This document shows positions 6,672 to 17,036 of a stretch of DNA of 44,136 bases, piece by piece. Within the stretch, counting starts at the first letter, position 1, and every line of letters begins with the position of its first letter. The position numbers and the translations under genes are program-made. The notes beneath the pieces were generated by a model. It searched no databases, was not told the DNA's origin, and saw only the letters and a list, made by a program, of their open reading frames with translations. The stretch spans positions 1 to 44,136 of the forward strand of contig NZ_BAMJ01000020.1 in the NCBI RefSeq assembly GCF_000615805.1, written 5' to 3'. The DNA comes from Latilactobacillus fuchuensis DSM 14340 = JCM 11249. Lineage in GTDB: Bacteria; Bacillota; Bacilli; Lactobacillales; Lactobacillaceae.

Positions 6672-9311
6672 CTATTTCATTAAAAATTCTTGCGCAGCTG
6701 TCAATGCGGCTGGAATCCCGACTGGGTTCTTACCACCGGCTTGGGCCATATCTGGCCGACCACCGCCACCGCCACCAACAAGGGGTGCAATGTGTTTGAT
6801 TAAATCGCCCGCTTTGATGCCGGCTTTAATTGCAGCTGGTGCAACAGCGACGATTAAGCTGACCTTATCGCCAGCAACCGTTGCTAACACTAAGACGTCT
6901 GAGATAGCTTTTTGTTGCCATTGATCGGCCAATTGACGGAGTTCATTCATCCCCGCCACTTTAGCGTCAGCAGCCACTAAGCGCCATTGACCCGCTTCAA
7001 CTACGTTTTCAAAGACGTTACCGGCTTGTTGTTGTGCAAACTTCGCTTTTAATTGTTCATTTTCTTTTTGTTCTGCTTTTAAATCACTTTGTAATTGTTG
7101 AATTTTCTTTGGTAAATCTTTGACTTGAGCGACCTTTAATTCGCCAGCTAATTGATTAAGTAACGCTTGTTTGTCGTTGAGATAAGCAAAAGCGGCTTTC
7201 GACGTCACAGCTTCAATCCGTCGGGTGCCAGCACCAATCCCAGATTCACTTGTAATCTTGAAGAGGCCTAAATCAGACGTATTGCGGGCATGCGTCCCAC
7301 CACAAAGTTCCATTGAATAGTCACCGATTTTAACCACGCGCACGGTCTTACCATATTTTTCGGTAAAGAGCGCAATGGCCCCCATCGCTTTAGCGGATTC
7401 GATATCCGTTTCAACCGTGTTAACGGGCAGTGCTGCCCAAATTTGGTCGTTGACGATTTGTTCGACTTCAGCCAATTGTTCAGTGGTTACTTGACCCAGG
7501 TTAGTAAAATCAAATCGTAAATAGTCAGGTTCAACTAGCGAACCAGCTTGATGCGTATGCTCGCCTAAGACGTCGCGTAAGGCTTGATCCAATAAATGAG
7601 TGGCCGTATGATTCTTGATGACCCCACCCCGGAAAGTTGGATCAACCACTAGCGTATAATGGACGCCACTTAACATTTCATCTAGGACTGTGACGGTATG
7701 CAATGGTTGGCCGTTTGGTGCGTATTGCACGTCAGTCACTTTAGCAACCACTTGCCCTGCCAAGTTTTTAACAATCCCTTGGTCCGCGACTTGCCCACCC
7801 ATTTCAGCATAAAATGGCGTTTGGTCAAAAATCAGTTGCGCTTGGCCTTCGCTAATCATCGTTTGTTTCGCGTTATCTTGAATGATAACGGCCAATTTAC
7901 TATCGGTTATCAATTCAGTGTAACCCGTAAATTCACTAGCGACCTTAATGTCCAATAGCAATTCGTTTTGAGTCCCCATTGATTGTTCGTCACTACGGGC
8001 ATTCCGCGCCCGGGCCTTTTGTTGCGCCATTTCGGCTTCAAAACCGGCTTGGTCAATCGTTAGTCCTTCATCTTGCGCATATTCAGTTGTTAATTCGATT
8101 GGGAAGCCAAACGTATCGAATAATTTAAACGCTGCGGCGCCTGTAATTTCAGTTTGACCAGCGGCTTTAACGGCCGCAATCGTTTCGTTCAATAACCGTA
8201 ATCCATCATTTAACGTTTCGCGGAAACGATCTTCCTCTGAACGAATGACTTTTTCGATAAAGTCTTTTTGCGCTAAAACATCAGGATAATAGCTAACCAT
8301 GATGTCACCCACGATTGGCACTAATTGATACATAAACGCATCGTTAATGCCTAACTTCTTACCATTCAAAATCGCCCGACGAATTAAGCGCCGTAACACA
8401 TAACCGCGACCTTCGTTAGATGGCATCGCACCGTCACCAATCGCAAACGTCACTGCACGAGCGTGATCGGCAATAATTTTGAACGCAATATCGTCAGCCG
8501 CGTTCTTACCGTATTGTTTATGGTCACTCAATTTTGCCGTGGCTTCGATCAATGGCATAAATAGATCTGTTTCAAAGTTCGTTGGGGCTTCTTGGATGAC
8601 TGAAACCAGGCGTTCAAGACCCATCCCCGTATCAATATTTTTATGGGGTTGTTCAACATATTCGCCATTTGGTAAATGATTGAATTCTGAGAAGACAATG
8701 TTCCAGACTTCCAAGTAACGTTCGTTCTCGCCGCCAGGATAGTTCTCTGGGTCGTCTTCAGCCACATTGTTGAATGATTGACCACGATCGTAAAAGATTT
8801 CTGAGTCGGGACCACAGGGGCCTTCACCGATATCCCAGAAATTATCTTCAACTTCGATGACGTGATCAGCCGACAACCCGACTTTTTCAATCCAAATGCG
8901 GTGCGCTTCTTGATCTTTAGGGTAAACCGTCACGTATAATTTAGCGGGATCTAAACCAATCCACTTATCGCTCGTTAAGAATTCCCAAGCCCAAGGAATC
9001 GCGTCTTCCTTAAAGTAATCACCAACTGAGAAATTGCCTAACATTTCAAAGAAAGTATGGTGACGCGCAGTCTTCCCAACATTTTCAATATCGTTAGTCC
9101 GGATACTCTTTTGGGCGTTAGTAATCCGTGGATTTTCGGGTACCACACGGCCATCAAAATACTTCTTAAGCGTTGCGACCCCAGAATTAATCCACAATAG
9201 TGTTGGATCATCGTCCGGAATTAATGGTGCACTCGGTTCAACATCATGGCCTTTTTCTTTAAAGAACTCTAAAAACATTTGACGCACTTGGGCGCTCGTT
9301 AATTTTTTCAT
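6672..9311 (-). CDS. alaS: Alanyl-tRNA synthetase
   Basis: Class II aminoacyl-tRNA synthetase that charges tRNA-Ala. The 879 residues match the normal length and the frame is intact. The order is: catalytic core from RQMFLEFFKEKGH and ARHHTFFEMLGNFS (residues 10-80); tRNA-recognition region to about 450; editing domain with zinc ligands in NHTATHLLDQ near residue 570 and CGGTH near 670; then a coiled coil and C-Ala domain ending in a glycine-rich GGGGGGRPDMAQAGGK segment. It is preceded by an alanine T-box leader with a GCU specifier, so expression should rise when uncharged tRNA-Ala accumulates. A terminator follows it. Confidence 0.98.
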   Translation of the reverse strand: MKKLTSAQVRQMFLEFFKEKGHDVEPSAPLIPDDDPTLLWINSGVATLKKYFDGRVVPENPRITNAQKSIRTNDIENVGKTARHHTFFEMLGNFSVGDYFKEDAIPWAWEFLTSDKWIGLDPAKLYVTVYPKDQEAHRIWIEKVGLSADHVIEVEDNFWDIGEGPCGPDSEIFYDRGQSFNNVAEDDPENYPGGENERYLEVWNIVFSEFNHLPNGEYVEQPHKNIDTGMGLERLVSVIQEAPTNFETDLFMPLIEATAKLSDHKQYGKNAADDIAFKIIADHARAVTFAIGDGAMPSNEGRGYVLRRLIRRAILNGKKLGINDAFMYQLVPIVGDIMVSYYPDVLAQKDFIEKVIRSEEDRFRETLNDGLRLLNETIAAVKAAGQTEITGAAAFKLFDTFGFPIELTTEYAQDEGLTIDQAGFEAEMAQQKARARNARSDEQSMGTQNELLLDIKVASEFTGYTELITDSKLAVIIQDNAKQTMISEGQAQLIFDQTPFYAEMGGQVADQGIVKNLAGQVVAKVTDVQYAPNGQPLHTVTVLDEMLSGVHYTLVVDPTFRGGVIKNHTATHLLDQALRDVLGEHTHQAGSLVEPDYLRFDFTNLGQVTTEQLAEVEQIVNDQIWAALPVNTVETDIESAKAMGAIALFTEKYGKTVRVVKIGDYSMELCGGTHARNTSDLGLFKITSESGIGAGTRRIEAVTSKAAFAYLNDKQALLNQLAGELKVAQVKDLPKKIQQLQSDLKAEQKENEQLKAKFAQQQAGNVFENVVEAGQWRLVAADAKVAGMNELRQLADQWQQKAISDVLVLATVAGDKVSLIVAVAPAAIKAGIKAGDLIKHIAPLVGGGGGGRPDMAQAGGKNPVGIPAALTAAQEFLMK

Positions 9312-9329
9312 CTAAATTCTCCTTCAAAA

Positions 9330-9523
9330 TAATAAAACACCGCTGCAAATTCAAGGACGCATAAGCGCGGTACCACCTTGATTGCAACGATGTTAGTCGT
9401 TAACCTCTTTATGAGTTTATTGAATTGTTGACGGTTGGGGAGCACGCTCATCGACGCCGTTGCTTTCTCTCAATGAATCCAAAGCATCCCTGTCTACATT
9501 GCTGATGAGGTATATCCCAACAC
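9330..9523 (-). ncRNA. Alanine T-box leader of alaS
   Basis: The conserved T-box sequence AAGGTGGTACCGCG is read on the minus strand at about 9367-9380. Stem I closes with GTTGGG against CCCAAC, and CTCATC pairs with GATGAG above it. The internal loop between these stems carries GCT (9441-9443), an alanine codon in the specifier position. The terminator ACCGC...GCGGT followed by TTTTATT covers about 9335-9372, and its 5' arm overlaps the T-box bulge sequence, as expected for the antiterminator switch. Confidence 0.93.
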
Positions 9524-9529
9524 TTCCAA

Positions 9530-9558
9530 AGTATAAAAAATAATCACGAAATTGTCAA
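9530..9558 (-). promoter_or_regulatory. Promoter of the alaS T-box transcript
   Basis: On the minus strand TTGACA and TATACT are separated by exactly 17 bases, close to ideal. The -35 box begins directly next to the stop codon of the preceding gene. Confidence 0.85.
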
Positions 9559-10542
9559 CTACTCGAGCACGATTGGAATCGTCCGTCGATATTGACGAGG
9601 CACTTGTACGTCTTCAATGACCTGTGTTGCCAGTCCCGATTCATAAAATGGCGACGTCGGCAACACCTGTTCCAGTTGGTACCGGCCACCGGTGACACAC
9701 GGGCCACCCTTATAGACTAACGGATCAGTCGTCAATTCGTAGCGTCGTTGACCATCAAAATCAAGACCAAATGACTGGTGCATCAATTGATTGGCGGTTG
9801 GCAAATGATTCCCCGCAACCCACAAACTGGTTGTGCCCGCACCTTTAAGCCATTCATATTGATCCGGACTCACAAAATCGAATCCTTGTTGGTGTAACGT
9901 CTGTTTAAGCCCTAATTCTGACAAACTAATCTTTTCAAACACTTGATAGGCTTGGTGCTGCATTAATGGTTTAACAATTAAATGGCGACTCTCAAAATAG
10001 GCCGTCTGACTTTCTGATTGGCGGTAAAGCAAATTTTGGAGTTCGGCTTGATACTGCCGATAAAACAATTGATTCCCGCTAAACTGACCATTAACCAAGG
10101 TATAAACGCCTTGCGCTAACCAGTCAATCGGTTGGGCAGCTTGTGCGACCAATAACGCGGGCATGTTAACCGTCCGGTTGTCTGAAGTCAGTTCATTAAC
10201 ATAGTCAGAAACCGCCTCTTGGTTCGTTAACACAATCCCCTCATCGGCTTTAAGTGGTCGATTTGATTGTGCAAACCATTCGTTGGGCGTTAGTTTCGTC
10301 GCCCCCGAGGACCAACCTAATTGGATAGCGGGTTGCCCTGGAATAAACAAAAACTGTTCGCCCAACAACCAGACACTATAGGTCTTCAAAACCGTCTGTT
10401 GGTAGTCAACTTTTACCGGTTCAATCCAATCGACCGCCACTAGCGGACTAACAAAATAGCGTAAAACTTGGCCAAAATTAGCCCGCCGATCGGCTTCCGA
10501 TAATTGTTGCCATTGACTTAATTGCAAATCGAATTCATGCAT
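9559..10542 (-). CDS. Unrecognised 327-residue protein with faint SUMF1-like pattern
   Basis: I do not firmly recognise this gene. The product is cytoplasmic in appearance: no signal peptide, no membrane segment, and rich in Gln, Leu and Tyr. Three spaced blocks resemble a degenerate formylglycine-generating-enzyme (SUMF1) fold: FLFIPGQPAIQLGW near residue 65, DQYEWLKGAGTTSLWVAGN near 225, and VYKGGPCVTGGRY near 275. The family equivalents are a V-P-G-G opening, EWEYAARGG...WGN and RGGSW. No paired active-site cysteines can be seen, so enzymatic activity is not claimed. It lies 25 bases downstream of cshB, probably co-transcribed. The alaS promoter begins directly after its stop. Confidence 0.6.
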   Translation of the reverse strand: MHEFDLQLSQWQQLSEADRRANFGQVLRYFVSPLVAVDWIEPVKVDYQQTVLKTYSVWLLGEQFLFIPGQPAIQLGWSSGATKLTPNEWFAQSNRPLKADEGIVLTNQEAVSDYVNELTSDNRTVNMPALLVAQAAQPIDWLAQGVYTLVNGQFSGNQLFYRQYQAELQNLLYRQSESQTAYFESRHLIVKPLMQHQAYQVFEKISLSELGLKQTLHQQGFDFVSPDQYEWLKGAGTTSLWVAGNHLPTANQLMHQSFGLDFDGQRRYELTTDPLVYKGGPCVTGGRYQLEQVLPTSPFYESGLATQVIEDVQVPRQYRRTIPIVLE

Positions 10543-10567
10543 TTATGCCACCCCAATCATAATTTGA

Positions 10568-11926
10568 CTAGCGTTTGTTACGAGCTTTGGTTTCCCGTTT
10601 TTTCTCACGGAGTTCAACCCGTTGTTCAACCCGCCGTTTTTGACGCGCGTCTTTTTGGATTGCTTCTTTAATCTTTTTCTTATAACCTGGTTTACGTTTT
10701 AGTTTGGCCTTTTTGACCATCCCTTTTAAACCAACGTCTAATTCATGGGTGCTAGCCGTCCGTTTCTTCCGACGATTACGATCGTAAGAAGTGACTAATT
10801 CGCCATCTTTTAATACTTTCGGTGTAAACTTGATGCCCATATTTTCAATCTGCGCAACGGCATTTTCATCTTCTGGACCGTATAACGTGATGGCTGTTCC
10901 GGCTAAACCGTTCCGGCCCGTCCGACCCACTCGATGAATAAAGAATTCTAAATCTTCGGTTGGAATTTCAGCATTAATGACCATGCTGACCCCTTCGATA
11001 TCAATCCCCCGGGCTGCTAAATCAGTGGCCACGACGTATTGATAATCTAAATTATGAACTTCTTTCATAACGCGCTTACGTTGACGTGGTGGTAAATCGC
11101 CATGAATCTTAGCAACTTTCAAACCTTGTGATTGTAAGTAATGGTGAATATCATCAACGCGACTCTTCGTATTAGCAAAGATCAACACTAAGAATGGATG
11201 GCCCATCGTAATCAACGTGTAGATTGTTTGATTAACGGCCTTGCCCTTAGTTGGCAATAACCAGTTTTCAATCGTGGGGCTAATCACAGATTCGTTCTTA
11301 ACTTCTTCGATCACCGGATTGTGCATGTATTTTTGTAAAAATGGTTGTAGCTTGTCAGGAATCGTTGCTGAAAAGACCATCATTTGTAGGTCTTCTGGTA
11401 AACGACTGGCAATTTGATCGACGGGTTTCAAAAAGCCCATATCAAGCGTCATATCCGCTTCATCGACCACTAGAATCTTAGCCGTGTAAATCTTTAAGGC
11501 TTTACTTTCGATTAAATCTAAAATCCGACCAGGCGTCCCAATAATAATTTGGGGTTGGTGTTGTTTTAGTTTTTCGATTTGGCGGTGTTTATCGGTCCCA
11601 CCGACATAGCGACCAATCCGAATTTCAACTGAACTATGTTTGGCAATTTGTTCAGCCGCCGTGTAAATTTGGTACGCTAATTCACGACTAGGCGCTGTGA
11701 TGACGGCTTGTACTTCATCTTTTTCAGCGACAATTTTGTTGAAGATTGGTAATAAGAAGGCGTGGGTTTTACCACTCCCAGTTTGTGATTGACCAATCAC
11801 ACTTTTACCAGCATTGATCACGGGCATGACGCGCCGTTGAACCGCTGTTGGTTTGGTGAAATGAATTTCATCTAAAGCTTCAATAATTTCTGGCTTTAAA
11901 TTAAATTGGATAAATTGATTTTCCAT
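10568..11926 (-). CDS. cshB: DEAD-box ATP-dependent RNA helicase, CshB type
   Basis: RNA helicase that unwinds RNA duplexes with ATP; CshB-type proteins act in cold adaptation and ribosome assembly in Bacillus. The 452 residues contain, in order, Q-motif FTKPTAVQ, motif I SQTGSGKT, PSRELAYQ, TPGR, DEAD in VVDEADMTLDMG, SAT, ATDLAARGIDIEGV and HRVGRTGR. The C-terminal tail from about residue 385 is highly basic (repeated K/R runs), usual for this subgroup and likely RNA-binding. It lies between nrnA and an unrecognised gene on the same strand with short gaps. Assignment to CshB rather than another DEAD-box paralogue rests on length and the basic tail. Confidence 0.92.
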   Translation of the reverse strand: MENQFIQFNLKPEIIEALDEIHFTKPTAVQRRVMPVINAGKSVIGQSQTGSGKTHAFLLPIFNKIVAEKDEVQAVITAPSRELAYQIYTAAEQIAKHSSVEIRIGRYVGGTDKHRQIEKLKQHQPQIIIGTPGRILDLIESKALKIYTAKILVVDEADMTLDMGFLKPVDQIASRLPEDLQMMVFSATIPDKLQPFLQKYMHNPVIEEVKNESVISPTIENWLLPTKGKAVNQTIYTLITMGHPFLVLIFANTKSRVDDIHHYLQSQGLKVAKIHGDLPPRQRKRVMKEVHNLDYQYVVATDLAARGIDIEGVSMVINAEIPTEDLEFFIHRVGRTGRNGLAGTAITLYGPEDENAVAQIENMGIKFTPKVLKDGELVTSYDRNRRKKRTASTHELDVGLKGMVKKAKLKRKPGYKKKIKEAIQKDARQKRRVEQRVELREKKRETKARNKR

Positions 11927-11953
11927 AAAATCCTACTTTCTATTTTAACCGCG

Positions 11954-12908
11954 CTACTGGGCTGCTTGGTACGCATCCGCAAGCGCTGATAATTCTGCAA
12001 TAATCTGTTCAATTTCAGCTTGATCCGCTGCATTGGCGCCACTGGCCATTGGATGACCCCCGCCAGCATGTTGTTTCGCTAATTCGTTAATGACCGGTCC
12101 TTTTGACCGGAAATGAACGCGATAAGCGCCGTCGTCTTGTTCGACAAACGTCACCCAAGTTAAGACCCCCCGTAACCGGCCGGGTGTCCCGACAATCGAA
12201 TGGACCTGTTGGGCTGACACGTGTAGCCGTGCTTGAGTCGCTTGGCTAACAACGAGATAGGCAACATGGTGTTGATTGACCTGTAATTGGTCAAACAAGT
12301 ACCTTGCAACTTGGCCTGTTCCAACGTGATTTCATTCATGCGTTGATTAATCTTAGCATGTTGGATATCAAACGTCATCATTTGAGCGGCACAATTCATC
12401 GTATGCGGACTGGTTGAATCAAACATAAACCGCCCCGTATCACCGACCATACCGGCGTACAGAACACGAGCGGCAGCATCGTTGAATTGCAAACGACCCT
12501 GACTATCATTGACGATGTCGATGATAATTTCGGAAGTACTGGAGGCCTCGGGTAAGACCCAATTCAAATCACCATACGGATCATCATTTGGATGGTGGTC
12601 AATCTTAATCAAGTACGCACCATCTTGATAATGATCACGCTAATCCGCGGTGAATTGGCTGCATCGGTCGTAATCACTAAAGCGCCTTGATAGGTTGTTT
12701 CATCAATCCTTTGAACGTTTGCCAACCAAGCCAAATCGCCGGTATCACTACCCACTTGATAGACTTTTTTAGTTGGAAAACTATTCCGAATGACTTCCGC
12801 TAATCCAACTTGGGACCCAATCGCATCGGGATCTGGATGAACATGCCGATGAATAATAATCGTGTCATAGGCTTCAATTTTGGCCATAATTTGTTCTGGA
12901 ATTGTCAT
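11954..12908 (-). CDS. nrnA: NrnA-type DHH phosphoesterase (nanoRNase/pAp phosphatase), frame broken twice
   Basis: DHH/DHHA1 enzyme that degrades 2-5 nt RNA fragments and dephosphorylates pAp to AMP in Bacillus. HPDPDAIGSQVGLAEV and the signature DHHPND carry the metal ligands of the N-terminal DHH domain; the C-terminal DHHA1 domain has GGGHPMASGAN. A G is missing near 12640 (AGCGTGATC for AGCGGTGATC), and a T or G near 12300 (CAAGGTACTTG for CAAGGTTACTTG). Restoring both gives about 318 residues, as expected. I chose the ATG at 12908 (MTIPEQIM) because AGAGGG lies just upstream and it nearly abuts the preceding stop. It follows the ytoI-like gene as in Bacillus. Confidence 0.9.
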
Positions 12909-12910
12909 GG

Positions 12911-14232
12911 TTACCCTCTTTCTAAAATCTGACAAGTCACAATCGCTTTAGCAACCATAACATGGTTCGCATAAATGTCCACATCTACTTTAGCTGAACG
13001 ACGACCAATGTCTAATAATCGGGGCAAAATTTTGATTTGACTTTCAATTTGAATTAAACGTAAATAATGTAAATTAACCTGTTCAATCATCGAGTGGCGT
13101 TTATACTGAGTCTGCAACATCCGTTGACAGGCAGCCGAGACGGTTTCGCTCAAAACACCAAACGAAATCGTTCCTAAATTATTAGTCATTTGTGGACTGA
13201 CTTCAAACTGGTACGCCGCCGAATAAAATTCGGAATCAAGATCATCTGGTTGGATTAATTCGACAATCTGATCGTAAAAGGTTTCAGCTACTTGCGGTTG
13301 GCGTTGCGCCGTCTGCATATTGGCCATCACGTCTTGACGGGTGATAATCCCTTCTAATTCAAGGTTATCAGCCACTACCGGCATCATTTCTAAACTATTC
13401 CAAGTCATTGAATGACCGACACTGGCGACGCTCATATACTTCTTAACACTCGACGGGTTCTTCGTCATAACCTTATCCAGCTGCATCGTCGTTGGTTTGT
13501 CCAAGATATCCTTAATCGTGACAATCCCAACCAATCGGCCGTGTTCGTTAACCACTGGAAAACGCGACATGTTGACGGCCGCACTTAACTGCTTATAATC
13601 ACCCACGGTTTCGGTCGCCAGTAACGAATAAGTATCCGCCAAGGATGGTAGATGTCAGCAACTGTCGTGATTTCCTTTTTAATTAATTGATCGGTCAAAG
13701 CCCGATTAATTAACGTGCCGACGGTATAAGTATCATACGTTGTCAGTAGAATCGGTAAGGCCAATTCATCGGCCAACGCGACGACCTCCGGCGATGTTTG
13801 TAACCCACCGGTAATCAACACGGCCGCGCCATTTTCAAGCGCTAGTCGTTGAACGTCCTCGCGATCACCAACAATCATCAACGATTTAGGGGTGATATAC
13901 CGTTTCATCGCCTCAAGTTGCATCGCACCAATCACAAATTTATCCAATAATTTATTCAGGCCGGCTTTACCACCTAACACTTCACCATCAATCACTTGCA
14001 CGATTTCAGCGAAGGTCAGATTTTCAATCTTGCCTTTTAATTTCTGTTCAATCCGAATGGTGCCGACTCGTTCAATCGTGCTGACTAAGCCGTTATTTTC
14101 AGCCGCCTTAATCGCCCGATAAGCCGTACCTTCACTAACATCCAGCGTTTTGGCAATTGAGCGCACCGAGATCTTATCCCCAATTGGTAAATTATCGATG
14201 TACGTTAAGATCTGATCATGTTTAGTTGTCAC
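12911..14232 (-). CDS. ytoI: YtoI-like DRTGG/CBS/hot-dog regulator, frame broken by one missing base
   Basis: Multidomain protein of unknown ligand related to Bacillus YtoI. It has a winged-helix-like N-terminus (residues 1-60, SVRSIAKTLDVSEGTAYRAIKAAE), a DRTGG domain (about 70-190), two CBS domains (about 195-310, including VVNEHGRLVGIVTIKDIL and ITRQDVM) and a C-terminal hot-dog domain (about 325-440). CBS and DRTGG pairs often bind adenine nucleotides, so a sensor role is likely. The frame breaks near 13645 where CATCCTTGG lacks one base; conserved LADTYSLLATETVGDY resumes at once. The start codon is GTG. The downstream neighbour nrnA is a conserved partner. Restored length is about 440 residues. 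Confidence 0.87.
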
Positions 14233-14281
14233 TCAAAAGCCACCGCCTTTCAATTATTTAATAATCGGCATACTTATCTAT

Positions 14282-14310
14282 AGTATATCGGTTTTCATCG
14301 CTAAAAACAA
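14282..14310 (-). promoter_or_regulatory. Candidate promoter of ytoI-nrnA-cshB
   Basis: On the minus strand TTGTTT and TATACT are separated by 17 bases, about 45 bases before the GTG start of ytoI. Confidence 0.55.
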
Positions 14311-14320
14311 AGTAAACTCG

Positions 14321-15451
14321 TCAATCATTTTCCCAATCATAAAGTGGCAGCGTGATATTTTCAAAAGTTTGCGGTGCCAAGTTTGTGACGGTAATCCCTA
14401 ACAGACGAATCCCGACTTCAGCGTGCCCGATGCTCGACCAAATTTGCCAAGCGATAGTTTCCAATTCTTGTGCACTACCGACGTATTCACCTAACGTTTT
14501 ACGTTTCGTAATCGTTTCAAACTGGCGATTACGAACCTTAACGACCACCGTTTGACCGTGCTTTTGATTTTTACGCATTCGGACGGCGACTTCTGCGGCA
14601 ATCATTTTCAATTGGGCTTGAACCTGTTCTTCACTAATCAAAGGTTGCCCATAAGTGTGTTCGTTGCCAATCGATTTACGTTCACGTTGGTATTCAACAG
14701 GCCGATTATCAACGCCACGCACATGCCGATAAAGACCATAACCAAGTTTGCCGAAGTTTTGCATCAACATCATTTCAGATTGTGCCAATAAATCGGCGCC
14801 CGTTTCGATGCCCAACTCTTGCATTTTGACGGCCGTTTTTTGACCAACCCCGCGAAATTTTTCAATCGGTAACCGCGTTAGAAACGGAATCGCTTGTTCC
14901 GGTAAGACTATTGTTCGACCCGCCGGTTTACGGTAATCAGACGCCATCTTCGCCAGAAATTTATTATAGGAAATCCCGGCAGAACTCACCAGTTGGGTTT
15001 CTTCCAGAATGGCCTTTTGCAAATAGGCGACAACTTCAATCGTATGCGTAAAACCTAACTTGTTCTCAGTGACATCCAGATACGCTTCATCGAACGCAAT
15101 CGGTTCAATTTTATCGGTAACCGTGTGAAATATTTCATGAATTTGTTCTGAGACGGACCGGTATAACGGAAAATTAGGCGTTTTGAACACCGCCTGATGT
15201 TTCGGAATCAGCTCGGCGGCCTTTTGCGCGCTCATCGCCGAATGGACACCGTATTGACGCGCGACATAATTGGCAGTCGTCACGACCCCTTTGCCTCCCG
15301 TATCACTTGGATTACGGGCGATAATCAATGGCTGCCGGCGCAATTCCGGCTGTTCACGTTCCTCAATCGACGCATAAAAAGCGTCCATATCGATATGCAC
15401 AATCTTGCGACTCGTATCATTGCGCAATGGTATTTTAAATAATTCCGCCAT
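14321..15451 (-). CDS. dinB: DNA polymerase IV (Y family)
   Basis: Error-prone translesion DNA polymerase without proofreading. Y-family hallmarks: [15 protein letters not shown] with the first catalytic Asp near residue 20, [23 protein letters not shown] with the second acidic pair near residue 110, [16 protein letters not shown], and helix-hairpin-helix-like [22 protein letters not shown]. About 376 residues. The frame is open 39 bases further upstream, but the ATG at 15451 (MAELFKIP) is chosen because GAGAGGAGGG lies directly before it, and the upstream extension would overlap the zwf terminator. The C-terminus [10 protein letters not shown] is little-finger tail. No LexA-type box was identified upstream. 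Confidence 0.95.
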   Translation of the reverse strand: MAELFKIPLRNDTSRKIVHIDMDAFYASIEEREQPELRRQPLIIARNPSDTGGKGVVTTANYVARQYGVHSAMSAQKAAELIPKHQAVFKTPNFPLYRSVSEQIHEIFHTVTDKIEPIAFDEAYLDVTENKLGFTHTIEVVAYLQKAILEETQLVSSAGISYNKFLAKMASDYRKPAGRTIVLPEQAIPFLTRLPIEKFRGVGQKTAVKMQELGIETGADLLAQSEMMLMQNFGKLGYGLYRHVRGVDNRPVEYQRERKSIGNEHTYGQPLISEEQVQAQLKMIAAEVAVRMRKNQKHGQTVVVKVRNRQFETITKRKTLGEYVGSAQELETIAWQIWSSIGHAEVGIRLLGITVTNLAPQTFENITLPLYDWEND

Positions 15452-15467
15452 AGTGGTCCCTCCTCTC

Positions 15468-15499
15468 AAAAAGAAAAGCCTACGCTTCACACGCAGGCT
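15468..15499 (-). terminator. Intrinsic terminator of zwf
   Basis: On the minus strand AGCCTGCG, a short loop and CGTAGGCT (one G.U pair) are followed by TTTTCTTTTT. It ends just upstream of the dinB ribosome binding site. Confidence 0.85.
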
Positions 15500-15512
15500 C
15501 GATAAAATTCAC

Positions 15513-17006
15513 TTATTTAGATTGCGTTGGATCAAAAATCCATTCCGCACCAGTTGATTGGACTAGCTCAGTCGCTTCTTTGGGGCCCATTGAACCGATT
15601 GGATAAGTTGGTAAAGCCGTTTGATCAGCATCCCAAACTTTCCGAATCGCATCAACGAACTGCCATGAAGCCGCTAATTCACGCCAGTGCGTAAAGTTAG
15701 TCCCGTCGCCATTCAAAGCTTCCAAAATTAAACGTTCGTAAGCTTCTGGACTGTCGGCTAACATTTGTTGATTATATTGATAAGCCAATTGGCCAGGGAC
15801 TAATTCAAAGCCTTGTCCCACTTTTTTACCGTTTAACGTTAACGCAAAACCTTGTTCAGGTTCGACAAAAATCGTTAAAACATCGGGTGCGACTGCTGAT
15901 TGATCATTTTTATCAGGTGCAAAAATATTAACACCCGTCTTTTTGAAGACGATATTAATTTGCGTTTCTTTACGCGCTAATCGTTTCCCGGTCCGGACGT
16001 AGAATGGCACACCACACCAACGTTCGTTGTCAATCAGGACTTTACCAGCGACAAATGTTTCGGTTTGCGACGCCGGTGCGACGTTCGTTTCTTGCCGATA
16101 CCCTGGTTGCGTTTGACCCTCAACCGGCGTTTCGCCATATTGGGCCCGGACAAAATTAGTTTTAATTTCGGCCGGTGTGTAAGGCTGAATACTCTTGAAT
16201 AGCCGGGTCTTTTCCCGTTGGACATCTTCCGCTGAGAAACTAACTGGCATTTCCATTGCTAGCATCCCAATCACTTGCATAATATGATTTTGCATCATAT
16301 CGCGCAAAGCACCGGATGTTTCATAATAACCAGCCCGATCTTCAACACCCACTGATTCAGCAAGGGTAATTTGGACGTTATCGATAAATTGCTTGTTCCA
16401 AACGGCCCCCAATAACCCATTGCCAAAACGGAGCGCCATAATATTTTGAATCATTTCTTTACCCAAATAATGATCGATGCGGTAAATTTGATCTTCTTCA
16501 AAAGTTTGCGTTAATTCATCATTTAAAATTTTAGCACTATCGTAATCACGGCCAAATGGTTTTTCAATGATCAGGCGGTTAAAACCATCCGCCGTCAACA
16601 ACGCTTCTGACCCTAAATGGCTCGCAATGGTTCCAAAGAATCGTGGTGACATCGCCATGTAATAAATTCGATTTTGTTGCAGTTGATATTGGTCATCCAA
16701 TTTAGCGGCTAATTGTTTCAACGTTTCGTAATGTTGGGCATCGGTCACATCGTGTGATTGATAGTAGAAATGGCTCGCAAAGGTCTTTTTAACCGTTTCA
16801 TCAGCCTCGAAACCGGCTAGCGAAGTCATAATAATCTCATGATAATGTTCGTCACTCCAAGGTCGACGTGCCGTTCCAATGACTGCAAAATGTTCTTTTA
16901 AATAACCCTTTTGGTAGAGATTAAATAAAGCCGGATACAATTTACGTTGCGCTAAATCTCCTGAACCACCAAAAATAATAAATAATGCTGCTAAATCCGT
17001 ACGCAT
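15513..17006 (-). CDS. zwf: Glucose-6-phosphate 1-dehydrogenase
   Basis: Oxidises glucose-6-phosphate to 6-phosphogluconolactone, producing NADPH at the entry to the oxidative pentose phosphate branch. The 497 residues have an N-terminal nucleotide-binding motif GGSGDLAQRKLYPALF (a GxxGDLA variant), and the active-site signature RIDHYLGKE near residue 178, with its His and Lys. FYVRTGKRL near 336 is a further conserved block. The ATG lies 30 bases after the MntR-type gene, behind GTGGTGG, so the two are likely co-transcribed. A terminator follows. Confidence 0.97.
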   Translation of the reverse strand: MRTDLAALFIIFGGSGDLAQRKLYPALFNLYQKGYLKEHFAVIGTARRPWSDEHYHEIIMTSLAGFEADETVKKTFASHFYYQSHDVTDAQHYETLKQLAAKLDDQYQLQQNRIYYMAMSPRFFGTIASHLGSEALLTADGFNRLIIEKPFGRDYDSAKILNDELTQTFEEDQIYRIDHYLGKEMIQNIMALRFGNGLLGAVWNKQFIDNVQITLAESVGVEDRAGYYETSGALRDMMQNHIMQVIGMLAMEMPVSFSAEDVQREKTRLFKSIQPYTPAEIKTNFVRAQYGETPVEGQTQPGYRQETNVAPASQTETFVAGKVLIDNERWCGVPFYVRTGKRLARKETQINIVFKKTGVNIFAPDKNDQSAVAPDVLTIFVEPEQGFALTLNGKKVGQGFELVPGQLAYQYNQQMLADSPEAYERLILEALNGDGTNFTHWRELAASWQFVDAIRKVWDADQTALPTYPIGSMGPKEATELVQSTGAEWIFDPTQSK

Positions 17007-17036
17007 ATTGCCACCACTTTCACTCGTTAATTAAGT

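Noticed and set aside
15452-15490. Upstream extension of dinB to an earlier start
   Set aside because: It would start within the zwf terminator; the ATG at 15451 has a strong ribosome binding site.
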